Positions 40,501 to 55,500 of a stretch of DNA of 64,000 nucleotides are shown here, one piece after another. Where the stretch lies: NCBI GenBank assembly GCA_026874595.1, contig CM049317.1, positions 54,353,118 through 54,417,117 on the forward strand, read 5' to 3'. The DNA comes from Sipunculus nudus. Taxonomy: Eukaryota > Annelida > Sipuncula > Golfingiida > Sipunculidae. Numbering within the stretch: position 1 is the first letter of the stretch; each line of letters starts with the position of its first letter. The position numbers and the translations under genes were made by a program. The notes beneath the pieces were generated by a model. It did no database searches. It was not told where the DNA came from and saw only the letters and a list, made by a program, of their open reading frames with translations.

Positions 40501-43500
40501 GGCTGAGCTAGTGATACATTTTCAAACCTGCTTGCCTTGAAAAGCGATGGTCTGATAAACGGTGACACACTGGCTCACTGAGGATGAGGGTTATATATAG
40601 TGTTGAAAGTCTTGTGGTATTAAAAATAGCCAAGGGCCTTAAAATATTAAGACTGATCAAATGGGTATATAAATAGCAAGCTAGAAGCCCTCAATAGGCA
40701 GTTACTGGATAACCCATGTTGGTTTTGAAAAAAAAAAATCTGGGAAAGACCACTATAATTAATCCCTACGTCACTGGGAAAGACCTTAGTTCAGCGAGCC
40801 GGTGATATGCGGCGCTGACTGTCTGGTACAGCCCAAGTTTACCAGTCGATGAAATAAGAGGGTCAGAGAGTGGTAATTACCGACACTATACGTGCGATAC
40901 AGTGAGAGAACATTTGGTTTCTCTGTCAGAGGCAAAAAGGTAAGAGCCATTTCATTGACTGGGCCAGTCTAGATTCCAGTACACAATCCATCATGCCATC
41001 ACACACCACAATGTACATGTACCGATTTAGGATGAATGTAATCTCAACAGCTTCTGTGGCTCACAAGTAGAGTACAGGTCTCTACTTTTTTGCTCTTTAT
41101 ACCAGAACTTTATAATCAGACAAAAATACAACTTTATCGAGGTCCCATTGGTTGTCATAACTTCAAGGTTTCACTAAACATATGAAATGGAAGCTTGAGT
41201 CCTTGTTCATTTGTTCACAAGGATGCAAAGTACACAACAGATATAACAGATGTTATGTGTAGTAAAAGAAAATTAGTGAAATCCAAGTCTTTAAGCTCTT
41301 AGTCCTATTCCCAAAGAACTTTGCCAGTTACCACTCCACTACCACTACCCTTCTCACACCTTGGCTATACACTGCAATGTTCATGGCAGTCATCTCCCTG
41401 GCTATAATCTATATATAGCATGGTTCTCTGTGTCTGACCACATGGGATGGCACTGAGCAAAGAATTGTAATCCGTTCAATGAGAATGTTGTATTGCACTG
41501 TGCATCCTGCTCCTAATTTTAGACATGCAACACATGCTGTCGTTGATCTGATTACACCTGTTCTGGCACATAGCCAAGAATTAGACCTATGAGAGTGGGT
41601 GTCTTGGTGTAATCAGGTTGTTATCCCCGTATAGGTAAATTGTGAGTAATTCACAGTCAAAGTGTGATCAAAATCCTTGCGGAGGTAGATATGTGGTCTC
41701 TGACTACATTCTAGTTTAGCGTTAATTACACTGACAGGATGTTACTCCAGAAATGTAGAGGACAACATTTGACACTTAGTTTGGTTTGATTGACAGGTAC
41801 GGAGAGATGCTGAACCATTCTGTGAAGCTGCAGACAGCCCGGCCCCCTGGTTTCATCAGGGATGCTGAGCTGCATCTTCTGCTGAATCCTGGCTGTACCT
41901 ACAGAGTGTCAGTGCACACAGCCTGGACAGAGCTCTATGGTCAGGTAGGTGCATCTTTTGTTGAAAAAAGTATGAACTACTACAGCTGTAAGGAACAACT
42001 TAACATTCAAGAGTCTTTGATCTATATATAAATAGTTTGCCCACAAATGAAAATGCTTTGATACATTTCATAGTCTAGAGAGGTAATGATTTTTTAGCCC
42101 TCAGCCCTTAGGCTGATGGGCTATTGTCGTCACCCAAGCTGTCCGTCCGTCCGGCGTCCGTTAACTTTTACCTTGTGAGCGGGATATCTTGAACAGGATT
42201 CACCGTCAGAATTTTATTTCCTCGGTAAAGATGTATACCGACAAAATCTCGGTCAAGTTTGAAGATGGGTGACCTTGACCTATTTTCTACATTTTAGAGC
42301 TGATTATAGAAAAACACTTAGATGCTTATTACTCAGAAACCATTTGGTGGATATTCACAAAACTTACTATGATTATTGGGACTGATAGTCTGTACCTGCT
42401 ATACAAGTTTGGTGGCGCCACCTACAATTTCTGATTTTTGATGAATTTTTATTGGATTTTTCAACTTTGGGCTTGTGAGCGGGATATCTCCAAAAGGATT
42501 CACTGTAAGAATTTTATTTTTTCGGTGAAGATGTATATTGACAAAATCTCGGTCAGGTTCGAAGATGGGTGACCTTGACCTATTTTTCTACGTTTTAGAG
42601 CTGATTAAAGAAAAAACATTTAGAAGCTTATTTCTCAGGAACAATTGGATGGATTTTCACAATACTTACTATGATCATAGGGACTGATGGTCTGTAACTG
42701 CTGCACAAGTTTGGGGGCGCCACCTGCAATTTCTGATTTTTTTAGTTCAGCTGACTATAAGTCATCTGAGCTATAGTCGTGGTCCATTGTCCGTCGTCCG
42801 TCCGTCTGTCCGTCCGTCCGTCCGTCCGTCCGTAGATGTGGCACGTTTTGAAACCATAAGACCTAGGAATCTAAAATTCAGCATAATGTTAGATTTCCCC
42901 AAGATCTCCTACCAAGCCGAAAACTGGGTCTTTGCGACTTCGTTCCTTTAAGAAATTAAGGAAAAACCTCAATTTTTTATTAAAATCCTATTTTCACACT
43001 TCAGGACTGCCTTATATCAAAACCACTCATCTGTTTTTCCTCATATTTACCATAAATATTCTTCTATATAGTTCCTATGTACATGCCAGAAATTTAGTCT
43101 GTTAAGTATAAATTCTTTAAGTTATGGGCCCAAACATAATGGACTTTGTAAAAAATCAGGAAAAATATTTACTCACTTAACATGAAAAATTTTGAAACTA
43201 GAGTCTGTTTTCCCAAGTATATAACTATGTTTAATTAAGATTCAATTGTTTACCCAAAATTAGATCTGAATTTTGTAAATTTTTCAAGTAATTAGCATAA
43301 AAATAAAATCAGTACCTTAAATTTTGCCCAACTTTGACCATGGCACGTTTTTTTCCTGTAAGTACCATTGATTTAATTTTCACAGCATGTAAACATAAAT
43401 ATTTAATTTGTTTAAATCTGAAATTTGGAAGTAAAAGCTTGAAAATTAAGCTAGTTATTGATTTTTTTCTTGAGGCTCTATTATAGTCATTTGCTTTGTT

Positions 43501-46500
43501 GACAGATTACAGATGCAGGGTCCCACTCCAGGTCACTGGAAGTCAGCTATGCCAGGGTTTCTGATTGGTTACAGTCACTGGGGGAGATCCCCTGCTGTGA
43601 CAGGTGTACAGTTATTCTCATATCACCACCCCAATGACCCACCCCCCCCCCTGCAAACCCAACCCACCAAGTGTTATGCAGTATTGTTATTGTTTTCACT
43701 GTTTCTCCTTAATTGTAATGCTGTTTCCACTCTGATATGCAAAAACTTTCCTTGAAAAAGTAATTCAAGGTGTAATTCAGAAGATGCAATGTTGTGTAAT
43801 GTAGAATTTTTAAAGAAATCATTTTTCTTTTAAATGATTTTACCAATCATAATGGAACCCATCAGTATGCTTAAATTATGATAAAATATGAAGCACATTA
43901 TGGATAAATAAAGACACAATTAAAAATTGTGAAATCTAAATCAAGTACTTTTTTAGATATTTATTGTTTTGCAGATTTAAAAGATATAATTTTGTGGTAA
44001 AAAATAAATAAACATTTGTATGCATGTTGTGGTGTTATCTGACAAGATTGAGATTTATGATGATGCAATTGAGAATTATGAATCAACTTTTATATTCAGA
44101 TATTTATGTTATATTGAAAATGTATAGAAATATAAACTTAAATTAAAAAAAAAATTGATGTGATAAAAAAATGAGGATTTATTACAAACATTTGTTCGTT
44201 ATTTTCCTGCATCAGCAGAATTTGAGATCAGGCTTTGTTTGCCATGTTTTATGTTGTTAATTAGTTATATTTCAACTGTATACATTTCATAAAAAAAAAA
44301 CATATATTTAATAATATATACTATACAAAAAAAAAGATTCGATTGAACAAATGTGTAAACTACTGAAATGTCAACAGTTAATCGAAAAGCCAACTAATGA
44401 TCATGGTAATTGTACAGATCATTTGTTCACAAACTGCTCACATGCTTCAGTTTCAACATTAGGAAACACATGGTCAGGTCACAAAATATTATTTGCAACA
44501 ATTTCTTGCTCATCAATACAAACCAATCATATAAACCAACCATGGCCTTTATTACCTCTTCCTCTTACACTTTATCTCCATTTGATATTATTTTAGATTT
44601 TTACCTTCAAGGTTAACGTCAGCTGAGCACAGTGACCCATAGGTCCCTTGTATTGAATTTTTCTTGGATTTTTCAACTTTGGCCTTGTGAGCGGGATAGC
44701 TCTAAAAGGATTCCCAATAGGAATTTTATTTCTTTGGTGAAGATGTATATCGACAAAAATCTTGTTCATGTTTGAAGATGGGTGACCTTGACCTACTTTA
44801 CAAGGTCACAGAGCTTATAATAGAATAAAACTTAGAAGCTTATTTTTCAGGAAGCATTTGGTGGATTGTTATGAATCATGGTACATACCTCTCCATTTTA
44901 AATTTATAACCAAGACATGTACAGATATACATCCATGTGAGAACAGATATTTAGTACTTGTTACTGTTATCACCTCTAAACACTGTTCTTTTGGCTGAGG
45001 GCTTTTGTCAGCTTTTGCTGATATTCTAGTTCACTATTGCTACTCAAGACTAGATATAATGGATATTTTCCCATGTGTATATATGTGAGTATTAACAAAG
45101 TTTATTCTTAGAATGCTTGAAAAACTGTTTTGAACCAAGAGGTAATCATAGAACCTACTTTTTTGAGTAAATCAATAAAAAGATTACTTAATTCAGTAAG
45201 GCAGATTCCCCCCTCCCCTCCTCCCCCCCCCCCAACCCCAGTTTGAACATTTGCCATAGATCACCAGCAGGGGAGCAGTGTGTATGGGCATCAAGCCAGA
45301 TATTTAAATTTGGCTTACACACATTGAAATGCCCTGCTCTCATCAGTTGAAACCTTTGGAACAATGCTTGCCAAGCACCAGGGTAAATGTTTCGACCGGT
45401 AAGAGCGAGATATTTCCAGGGCGTTAGCCAAGTTTAGTGCCCAGACAGTCATGCTTGGCACAGTGGCAATAGATGCAGCCCCTCTTGGGGTCTATAGTAA
45501 AGCTCCCCATGAGAACATTGGTAGAATGATATGAACCAGTTGGAATTTAATGAGGCCACTGCATAGCTGAGGAGTGTATACCTGGTCAGGCTCATGGAAT
45601 ATTTATGTCTCACCCCTCCCCTCCCCCCCCCCCCCCACCGGGGAAGACTTTGTTTTCAATAGCATTGTCTGTTGTCTGTAGGAAATCTTGTGAAAGCGAT
45701 AACTTTTCAAGGGCTGCATATTTTCCTCGAAGATTTCAAATACTCGTTGTTCATCCCAAAATCTCTGAAAAGTTTAAAACCTGGTGACCTTGACCTTCAT
45801 TTTCAAGGTCATCTTCCAAAATGTAAAATTTTTGTGAACCTCATAACTTTTGAAGTATTTATCATTTTGTCCTTAAATTTGGTACACCAATCGTTCTTAC
45901 CAAGATCTCAGAAGAGTTTGAAATCTGGTGACCTTCAAGGTCAAGGTCAAACCAGCCAAATTATAGTTATTGTCTTGTGAAAGCATATTTTCCTCCAAAA
46001 TTTTAAACACTCATTGGTCCTACCAAGATCTTGGACGAGTTCGAAACCAAGTGACCTTGACCTTCATCTTCAAGGTCAAATCTACTTAAATATAAAAAAT
46101 TTGTGAACCCCATTACTTTTAAAGTATTTCACATTTTGTCCTCAAATTTGGTACACCAATTGTTCCTACCAAGTTTTCAGATGAGTTCGAAACCCAGTGA
46201 CCTTGACCAAGATCATGAAGGTCAAATCAGCCAAATTATAGTTATTGTCTTGTGAATGTGATAAGTTTTGAAGGGCTACATTTTTCTCTCCAAAATATTA
46301 AATACTCATTTTTCCTACTATAATTTAGGATTAGTTCGGAATCCAGTGACCCTGACCTTGATCTTCAAGGTGAAATTTATGCAATTCTTGGATAATTGTG
46401 ACCCCCATAACTTTGGAAGTACTGAGGGTTTTTTCTTCAAATTTGACACACCAGTTCTTTCTACCAAAATCTCATCGGAGTTTGAAAAGGGGTGACCTCG

Positions 46501-49500
46501 ACCTTCAAGGTCAAATCTGCTGGAATCTAGAATCATTGTTTTGAGATAGTGCATATTTTACCCCTTATGTTTTGGGATGGCACGTATGGGGGAGACATAT
46601 CTGTCAAAAACAAAGGCATTCTAGTTCAGATTCATATTAAATTATTATATTGTCAGATTTTCCTCGTCTTGATAATGAACCATTGTAGGAGTAATCAATG
46701 TATTCATATATGTGAACTCTCTGTGTGCATGCTTTCTAAACGACTGTCTATAACATGACATATTATGTAAACCCAAAGTCCTTCTGTCCTTTTAGTGTCA
46801 TTGAGATAACTTACCAGGGCTTTGACGGATTTTTACAAAACTCACAATAACTTCTTACCAAAAGATTATCTCACCTATCATATTAGTTTGATTATAGGCA
46901 AAATCCACCCTTACTTTATAAGGTCACAAGCCACTTTGCCGTGTTGCCACAATGGCTTATCAGGAATATGATAGATTTTAAAGAAACTCAACAGAAATAT
47001 TAACCAATAAAATATCTTATTATACCAACATAATAATTTCCTCTCTCAACAAAATCCCTGCATATTTAATTAGGTCAGAGGTCAACAGACTTTGGTGGCA
47101 TCATAATGACTTAGCAAAAACTCTAATTGATTTTCATGAAACTCATATTAGATACTTAACAAATCAGTTTTCACCTGATTCAAATTCTCAGCAAAACTCA
47201 TGCATATTAAATGATGTCAGAGGTCACAAGACATGAGGGGCATATTATGCATCCTTGTGCCCTTGTCCATTTCATTTTCATATTGAGATTTCCAGTAACA
47301 GTGTGGGTTTTGTAACTGATCATGCTGTGAACATCAGTTTTCCAGCCTCTTTTCGTTCTCATTGCACACCACAAAGACATATTGGTGATATTTTTTATCT
47401 GGATTACTCAAGGGGCATTACCAAACTCAGAGTCATTTTCCAACATTATAGTGAAGAAATAAATGTATGTTTACGAATTTAAAAAATAGGGTATAGGTGC
47501 ATTATACGAGGCTGAACTTCAGGGGGCTAAAACAGCAACTGAACCCACAGTTTTGTTTAAAAAAACATGAGCGGTTTATGCCTAATAGGCTTCTGCTGTA
47601 CCTTTCTATTAATAATATATTAATATTTTATCATTTAATAAGTTATATATGAAAAATATGAGAAAACATAAATGGAAATTTGTCTAATAGCCTTCCACTA
47701 CATACTGATAAAAAGTATGTATAATAGTGATTTATAAGATATATTCATTGAAAATACACAACACTTTTTGAATATATATCTAGCCATGTTACATGATGTC
47801 ATTGAAAAAAATACAAAAAAGTATGTTCACTTTACACAGAACAAATATGGGATCACAGGCAGAAATGTGGAAATCTGTAAAAATAAAAATATGGGTTCTT
47901 CAGCTGAGTGTCTATTACACATTGAACTCCAATTTTTCTGCACAAAAATATGGGTTCACTGTTTTAACCCAAACACCGCCTGCATAGTCAGTTGATGCGG
48001 CCTGTAAACATGCTTGCACAGCTATGTCAATTTGTGTGGTTCCAAATATGTTCACATCTATGATGCCTTTTTCAGGGTATCTGTTTTATCCCAATATCAA
48101 TTAAATAAGGAATACATTTTATTTCAATATTGAAGCACCCTCAACAGATAGCCATCTGTAATTAAATAGCAGCAAATATTCTGAAACAGGGTTCTGTAAA
48201 TCTCTCGGTACAGGGACATATTGTCCTATTTTGTACAGAATGTCCTATGTGTGAATATAAGTTCATTTCTAGCAGACTCACATTTGCAATCTGTCTTGAG
48301 TATAACGACACAAATGCTGAATTCTGATTCTAAAATTCCAGTATGTGAGTCTTTACTGAAAATCCAGTACTTGAGTCTTTGCAATTGCATATATTCCATT
48401 GAAAGCTTGAGACACTGTTTAATGTCATTTATGAAGCAACACCCTTTGACCATAAATTAATTCTTAATTATACATCAAATAAAATAGATACTTGAATAAT
48501 ACTTGTGTTTCTATGTAAAAATATCTTTTTATTGAGAAAATTTAGCTTTTTATTGATGTGGCCTAGTAGAAACCATACTGAGGTTCTGTATGTGGCCCCC
48601 TTGAAGAAGAGTTTGCCTACACTAGTTTAAATGTGTCAATGAATAAATACAGAATGCTGGTATGTTTGCTTTGATGTGCTGACCAGTGTACTTACACAAG
48701 TATTTGAGTCTTAAGTTTAGACTCAAATGCTAGGACTGAATTATTTGGACTTGACACTTGGTATTAAGGTCTCATTGCAGCAATACTCCAAGTCACGGTC
48801 TTAAAGTAAGTTAGAATATTATTAGAAAGCCACCCTCTCTGCTCTCAGGCTTGCTATATCCTTATTTGAAGACAGTGCTGGTTATGTCCTGTGAAAACAA
48901 ACTGTCCTATTAGTAGGTGTGTGAATTGTGAGGGATTTTAGAATCAATTCAGTTAATGTTTCTTTACCTTTGATTAAATTTTCAATTCAGTTATAACTTA
49001 AGAAGTAAATTTCATACATTTTAAATAATCAAATCAATTTTACCAAAATGGGTGTTAAACAATTTCTGCAAATAATAGAAAAAAATAGCTCTCTCTCTGT
49101 TTTTGTCACCCCCATATGTGTTTATATGCCAGTGGACTGGACCACCAGTGAATGTTCAAAGTACCATATTTATTCTAATTTGGCGACCACTTAAAAATAA
49201 TTAATTTTCTCAGAGGTCGAGATAATGGAGGATATTTGAAAATTATCTTCCTGCAGAATTTGCGGTGGTCGAGATTTTAGAGGCATGCGGTGGGATAACC
49301 TTCCCTAGAGAACCGGGCCGCTCGAGCGGTCATATGGATTGAGTGATAATATGGGTGTTTATAAGTTTATTTTGTTAATATCCTACAAACGGGCTTCCAA
49401 CCGTCACATGAAAAATACGGAGTCCGCCAATGACTAATCAAACTGAGCTCAGTCACTTTACAAAATGATCACTACTTCGCGTATAGGTACGATCACTTGA

Positions 49501-52500
49501 CTTTGATGGCAACACATGTAACTATCAGTTGTTTCAAGTTTACCCACCAGGCGGCGATATCGGGGGGCCGAAAAGGGACACGCAGCTGCACGAAAGTTGG
49601 AAGAAAACTTTATAAAAAATAACTACCTATTATCAGATAACTTTTATTTGTAGAATACGTAATAAATATTGGAAAGTAAAGGCGCGTTAAATTACATACG
49701 ACCTGAAATGGTCCTAGCTCCCGTTCCCTCGATCGGACCCAGTTTTGTACGCGTAGTCACCCATCCAAAAACTAACCGGGGTCGTTTAAGCTTAACTTTG
49801 ATGACAGTTCCAATTGTGCCCCAGTTGTTCCACCACGTGTGCCTACCCGTACTTCGTAATTATTGCTAAATACCCCACGCGAACTGCACACAAGGCACGT
49901 GCGTACCAGAAACGGTGCACGAGTTTGCTTCGTCATGGACACCCATTTGGAACTTAAACGCTTTATCATGTTTATATATTAATAATGAAAAACGCATCTT
50001 TGAATCTTCAAAAATTTTTATTGCAAACAAGTTTGATGTGGATGCTCAGTGTAATAAGAATCTAGTCGGATACAAACTGAGAGAGACTGAGGCATTTCAC
50101 CAAAACATCGTCGACAGAAAACATTGTCGGCAGTCGCGAAATTAGAGTCATTTTAGAAATTATGCTTTAAAAATATTTTTTGGGGTCGAGAAATAAGAGG
50201 GATCGCCAAATTGGAATAAATATGGTAGATTTAAGGCACATATGCGATACAGAGCTTTGACATCATAAACTGCTCCATCAAAATTCACCATCAAAATTAA
50301 TCAATTCAGAGCTTAATAATCGATCACAATTTAATTGGGGGCTTGCAATTCAGTGCATCAGTTCTTCAATGCGTTGTTACACCCAAACCTTTAAGCATAT
50401 GATTGCTCTTTAAGAATTAGTGGTGTAACATTGTGGTGTTTAAACCAGGGTTGGTTGGCCCAGGACACAGCCTAATAGTAGGTACAAAGCTGCCACATCT
50501 AGAAAAGGGAACCTTAAAAAAAAGGATTGCCAGTTTTTATGCCTTTACAATTAGGATGAAGTTACTTCCACAGTAACGGTCATTTTGTCCAGATGGAGAC
50601 AAATGGTGCTCAGGTCTTGCTGCCAGATGTGGTCATTTAAAAAATCTCTTACAAATAGTCTTTTCATATGAATATCAATGTTTAATAGCCTGTTTGGGCT
50701 GTTAATTGATATGAGCAAACACCTTTTGTTAAACTCAGATCCTACTTACAAATTTCTCCCACAAATGAAAATACAACTGATCAACACTTCAATTTAGTTT
50801 TAATTAATTAAAATATCTGAAATGACTGAAAGGTCTGTTCATATTTAGAATAATTTTTATAATCAAACTGAAACTTACAACACTGCCAGTCCTTAGATAG
50901 CATGGTAGTTAAAGTTCTAAAATGTCACATCCTGTATTTCCAAAGGGTTTCCATAATTAATTATAGCCCCTCATCATACAAAAATGAAAAAGATCAAAAT
51001 GTCACAAGTGCACGCTTGTCCCGTAAGGTTACTATGTTCATCAAAGGATGGACAGAAAGCTAACATTGCATATATGCGTATACAGTACATATGTGTAATG
51101 CAGCTAGAAAACAGACACCTGTGGTTCCATTAATACCTATGCGTATGTGGTATGTGTGCAGCATGTTTGGGCTTACACTATAGAGCTGCATGATTAGTAA
51201 AATCATCTCCCAGAGGAATACTCCATCACTGATGTCAAAGTTTGGAATTTCTCATTCCTTAACATGCGTATGTGTTTTAAATTGATATTCTGAGCTATCA
51301 AAATGTGCTGCATACGCATTTGTATATTTGCATGTGCACATATGAAATCTCTCTAAGAGAATGTTTCCAATTCCCAGCTGCACACACATACGTAAAATTA
51401 TCTACCGATAATTACTTACACACTGTACCGCATACTTGCATATGGAGTGCAACTTTAAGTGAGCACCCTCACATCTGCATATATGTAAGGGAATCAGAAA
51501 GGCTCTGATTGGCTGACCCCATCAGGACAGTCCTCTTGTGTTATAGGGATGCTGGTGGATCAGTCAACTAGTGATTGAGAGGTGGCTAGGATGTCTTACA
51601 CTAAACCTGGGCTCCTTTCATTGAAAACTTTGGGAAATAAAGAAAACACAAATGTATACTTTATATTTAAGTGAAATTTAATTTAAAAAACACCAGAACT
51701 GAATACTTCACTCAATGTGTAAAAAGTAGAGACAAACAAACTTAATGACAAACATATAGCAACACCTTGCTAACACAATGAACTTTTGAATCTAATGATA
51801 CTTACCATGATATCCAATTGTCCATGTGTATATGACTGGGGTGGGTGTCAGACAGGGTTTCATGATACATGTAACTTTACTATATAGTATAATAAGTTAT
51901 ATGTCAGGTATGAATTAAAAATAAACTTAATTATTAAGTAATTTGTGTTATTGGATAGACTTATCATACCAATAAAATAAGTTATTTGTCAAGCATAAAT
52001 TACAGATGAACTGAATAAATAATAGTCAATAAATTACATGTACATGAGTTTGCTTATAATGTGCCTACATCACTCATTGTCCATGCTGATCAAGAGTTCT
52101 AAGAAGCTGTCTGATTTTTTGGGTGTTTTCTGCTCTGTAGCTTGTGATTGTGCAACTCCATGCTTTCTAGCATTTAATCTTGCACTCCTGGGTAACAGAG
52201 AGGTGTTAGGTGTCATGCTTCTTTGTAGCAGCTTTGGTGCAGGACTTGTTTTTACACCTCTGACGTTATCATGACCTCTTTCCCCACTTAAATAACGGTC
52301 TTGGATTAGGTCACGCAAACAGTTGTTTAAGGAGTGGAATCTTTTTGATTCATGCTGATCATTTTGTAATGACCTTGATACTGGTAGTTTTTGGTGGAAC
52401 AGCCCATGTTTCGCACTGCTGCATGTCACACTGCGTGTCTTTATGATGGTGTCAAATGCTTTGAGAGCAGTTTCATTAGGTTCATTGAATAATTTGTTCT

Positions 52501-55500
52501 GTGATCCTGTACTTTCTATTTGTCCCATTTGACCAAAAGCTCCACGTGAACTCTTGATCTGCATAACTGGTAATTTCTCACTCTCATTATATGAGACATG
52601 GCATCGTGAGTTTTCTCTGAGAGGAAAAGTTTCTGAGTGATCCATGTGTCCAAATTTGCTTAATTTACATTTTATGCTTCTCAGATTAATATCAATTCTG
52701 TGTTGGTTTCTCACATTTCTTGGGTAACTTTCTTGTTGGTTATTTTCCCCCTCATTTGTCTTATTATCATCTTTGTGGTAATAATCACTCTGTGTCCTCT
52801 TTAAATCATCATTGTGGTAATTATCATTCAATCTTCCATCTTTATCATATTTATTGCAAAGATCACTTACTATTCTCTGGTTAGTATCCTTATGGTAATA
52901 TTCCTGGACAGGTCTCTCTTTGGCATCTTTGTGGTTTTCATTCCTCCCAGTTCTCAGTTTAGCGTCTTTGTTGTACCTGTCATCCATTCTTTGATCATCA
53001 CTCACAAAACAATTCAGTGTATCACTGGAGCCAGATTTTGCAAGTTCAACTGTTGAAACAGAGCTCTGATTGGTTCTGACTGAAACAGCTATCGAGGATG
53101 TGTCAGAAATCAGGCGTGGAGTATTCTGTTTTATGTTTTCACAGAATTCAAGCGTTGCTTCATAGGAGTCATCTTCATTTAAGAATTTGTCCACTGTCAT
53201 TTGAAACGCTGCATTTTTCAGTTTGCTTAAAAATGCAGGATCACTGGTATCCAGATAGATGCATTTTTGTAATTTTGTTTCTTTGCACCTCGGCGTAAAT
53301 CTTTGTTTTCTAGCAGATTGTTTGGGCGTCCGGAGCTCCTTGGGAGTTTTAATAATCCTGAATCCCTCAGTGTCTCCAGGTCTTCCCGGAGCTGTGTACT
53401 GTATAACTGGCAACCTGCATGTTTTGGTTTTCCGTATCACTTTGGCTGATTGTGCTCTATTGACTTCCTGAAGCCAGAAATCAATCTGCCTCTGCTGATG
53501 GCTGGTCAGATTATTGCTATAGATTGCACAGTATTTACAGCACTTGTCTGGTTGTAGCCGCCTATTCTTCTCACCTGCATCCACCAATACAGAATGCTGG
53601 CGTACATTTGCCTCCGTCAGACTTGGATTCAAGGTGCTGCTTAATGGCATTGTTGACTCTGTGTAATTAAGTAGTGACAATGCCATGGTTACTATAAATA
53701 CACAGTCTACTGTGAATCAATATTCCTGAAGGTGTTTGATACTCCACACAGGATCTGCAAGTAAAAAAAGAATATTTACGATGAGTTTGCACACACAATT
53801 AAACATTGATTTGACATGATGCTTGTAATAAAGTTGGGTGAAGGTTGTACTTTTGGCCCTTCTGTTTGTTCATCTGTCTCCCTGTCTGTCTCAGGCCTGC
53901 AAAATAACTCTTTTTAAAAAAAGTTGCCCTTCTTGTTTTGTAGATTTACTGAAAACGATGCTAACTAATTACTCTTTTTTTTTACTAATTGCATCACCAG
54001 CATGCTTTTTCAGCACTGATAAAGTCCTGATATATACTGAAGGATTTTTTTCCCACTGATAATATAAAACAACACAACAAATTTCAGTTCAAATTCACCA
54101 AATTGCCAAAAGGTCTGTCCAAATTTGGAATGTTTGTTGTAACTATGCCAAACATATACTGCCAGTCTATTAGTTAAACATGAAAGTTAAAGTGACTTGT
54201 CTGAGTTCTGTCTTGTTAGATGCAGGCATATCCGCCAGGTTACCATAATAACTTCACCAATGGCCACATCCCTTTCAGGCAAGAGAAACTAAGTGAAGGA
54301 TCTCTGCCTTGTAAACCAGGACAGCCTACTTTACAAAAGGGGTGGCCTATAAATGAGTCAGTCTAGTTATAGATAAGAGGGGTGGTATGTACTCCTGATG
54401 TCTTACAATACTATTTCTCTCCTGCTCTAACAGTCCAGTTAGTATAATATGGGATACTTCACAATTTTTGTGTGTGCAAATTTCCAGCTTGTGTCACGTT
54501 GAAAATGCCTTTTTCTATATACATTGGTAGTATGTGAAACACATCCTTTTAATTTTACCATAAAAAATGGTGAATTTTCGCCAATTTGACTGTTTCCTCA
54601 TTCTTGTATATTAAAAGAGGCTTTTTTTTCCAGAGTACTTGCTTTTTTGGCCCTCAGCCCTTAGGCTGATGGGCTATTGTCGTCACCCAGGCTGTCCGTC
54701 CTTCCGTCCGTCCGTCCGTCCAGCATCTGTTAACTTTTACCTTGTGAGCGGGATATCTTGAAAAGGATTCACCGTCAGAATTTTATTTCCTCGGTAAAGA
54801 TGTATATCGACAAAATCTCGGTCAAGTTCGAAGATGGGTGACCTTGACCTATTTTTCTACATTTTAGAGATGATTATAGAAAAACACTTGGATGCTTATT
54901 ACTCAGGAACCATTTGATGGATTTTAACAAAACTTACTATGATTATTGGAACTGATAATCTGTACCTGCTACACAAGTTTGGTGGCGCCACCTACAATAT
55001 CTGATTTTTAATGAATTTTTATCTGATTTTTCAACTTTGGGCTTGTCAGCGGGATATCTCTAAAAGGATTCACCATAGGAATTTTATTTTTTCGGTGAAA
55101 ATGTATTTTGACAAAATCTCGGTCAAGTTCGAAGATGGGTGTCCTTGACCTATTTTTCTACGTTTTAGAGCTGATTATAGAAAAAAAACATTTAGAAGCT
55201 TATTTCTCAGGAACCATTGGCTGGATTTTCACAATACTTGTTATGATCATAGGGAGTGATGGTCTGTAACTGCTGCACAAGTTTGGGGGTGCCACCTGCA
55301 ATTTCTGATTTTTAATGAATTTTTCTTGGATTTTTTCAACTTTGGCCTTGTGAGCAGGATATCTCTAAAAGGATTCACAATAGGAATTTTATTTCTTTGG
55401 TGAAGATGTATATCGACAAAATCTCGGTCAAGTTTGAAGATGGGTGACCTTGACCTACTTTTCAAGGTCACAGAGCTTGTAATAGAATAAAACTTAGAAG

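Noticed and set aside
43505-43605. Open stretch in intron 19 that looked like a PGAP1 exon
   Set aside because: Exons 19 and 20 join in phase 0 and match human PGAP1 without a gap, and the segment has no PGAP1 homology.
52814-53471. Plus-strand open frames over the antisense gene
   Set aside because: They lie opposite the 538-codon frame and have no independent support.
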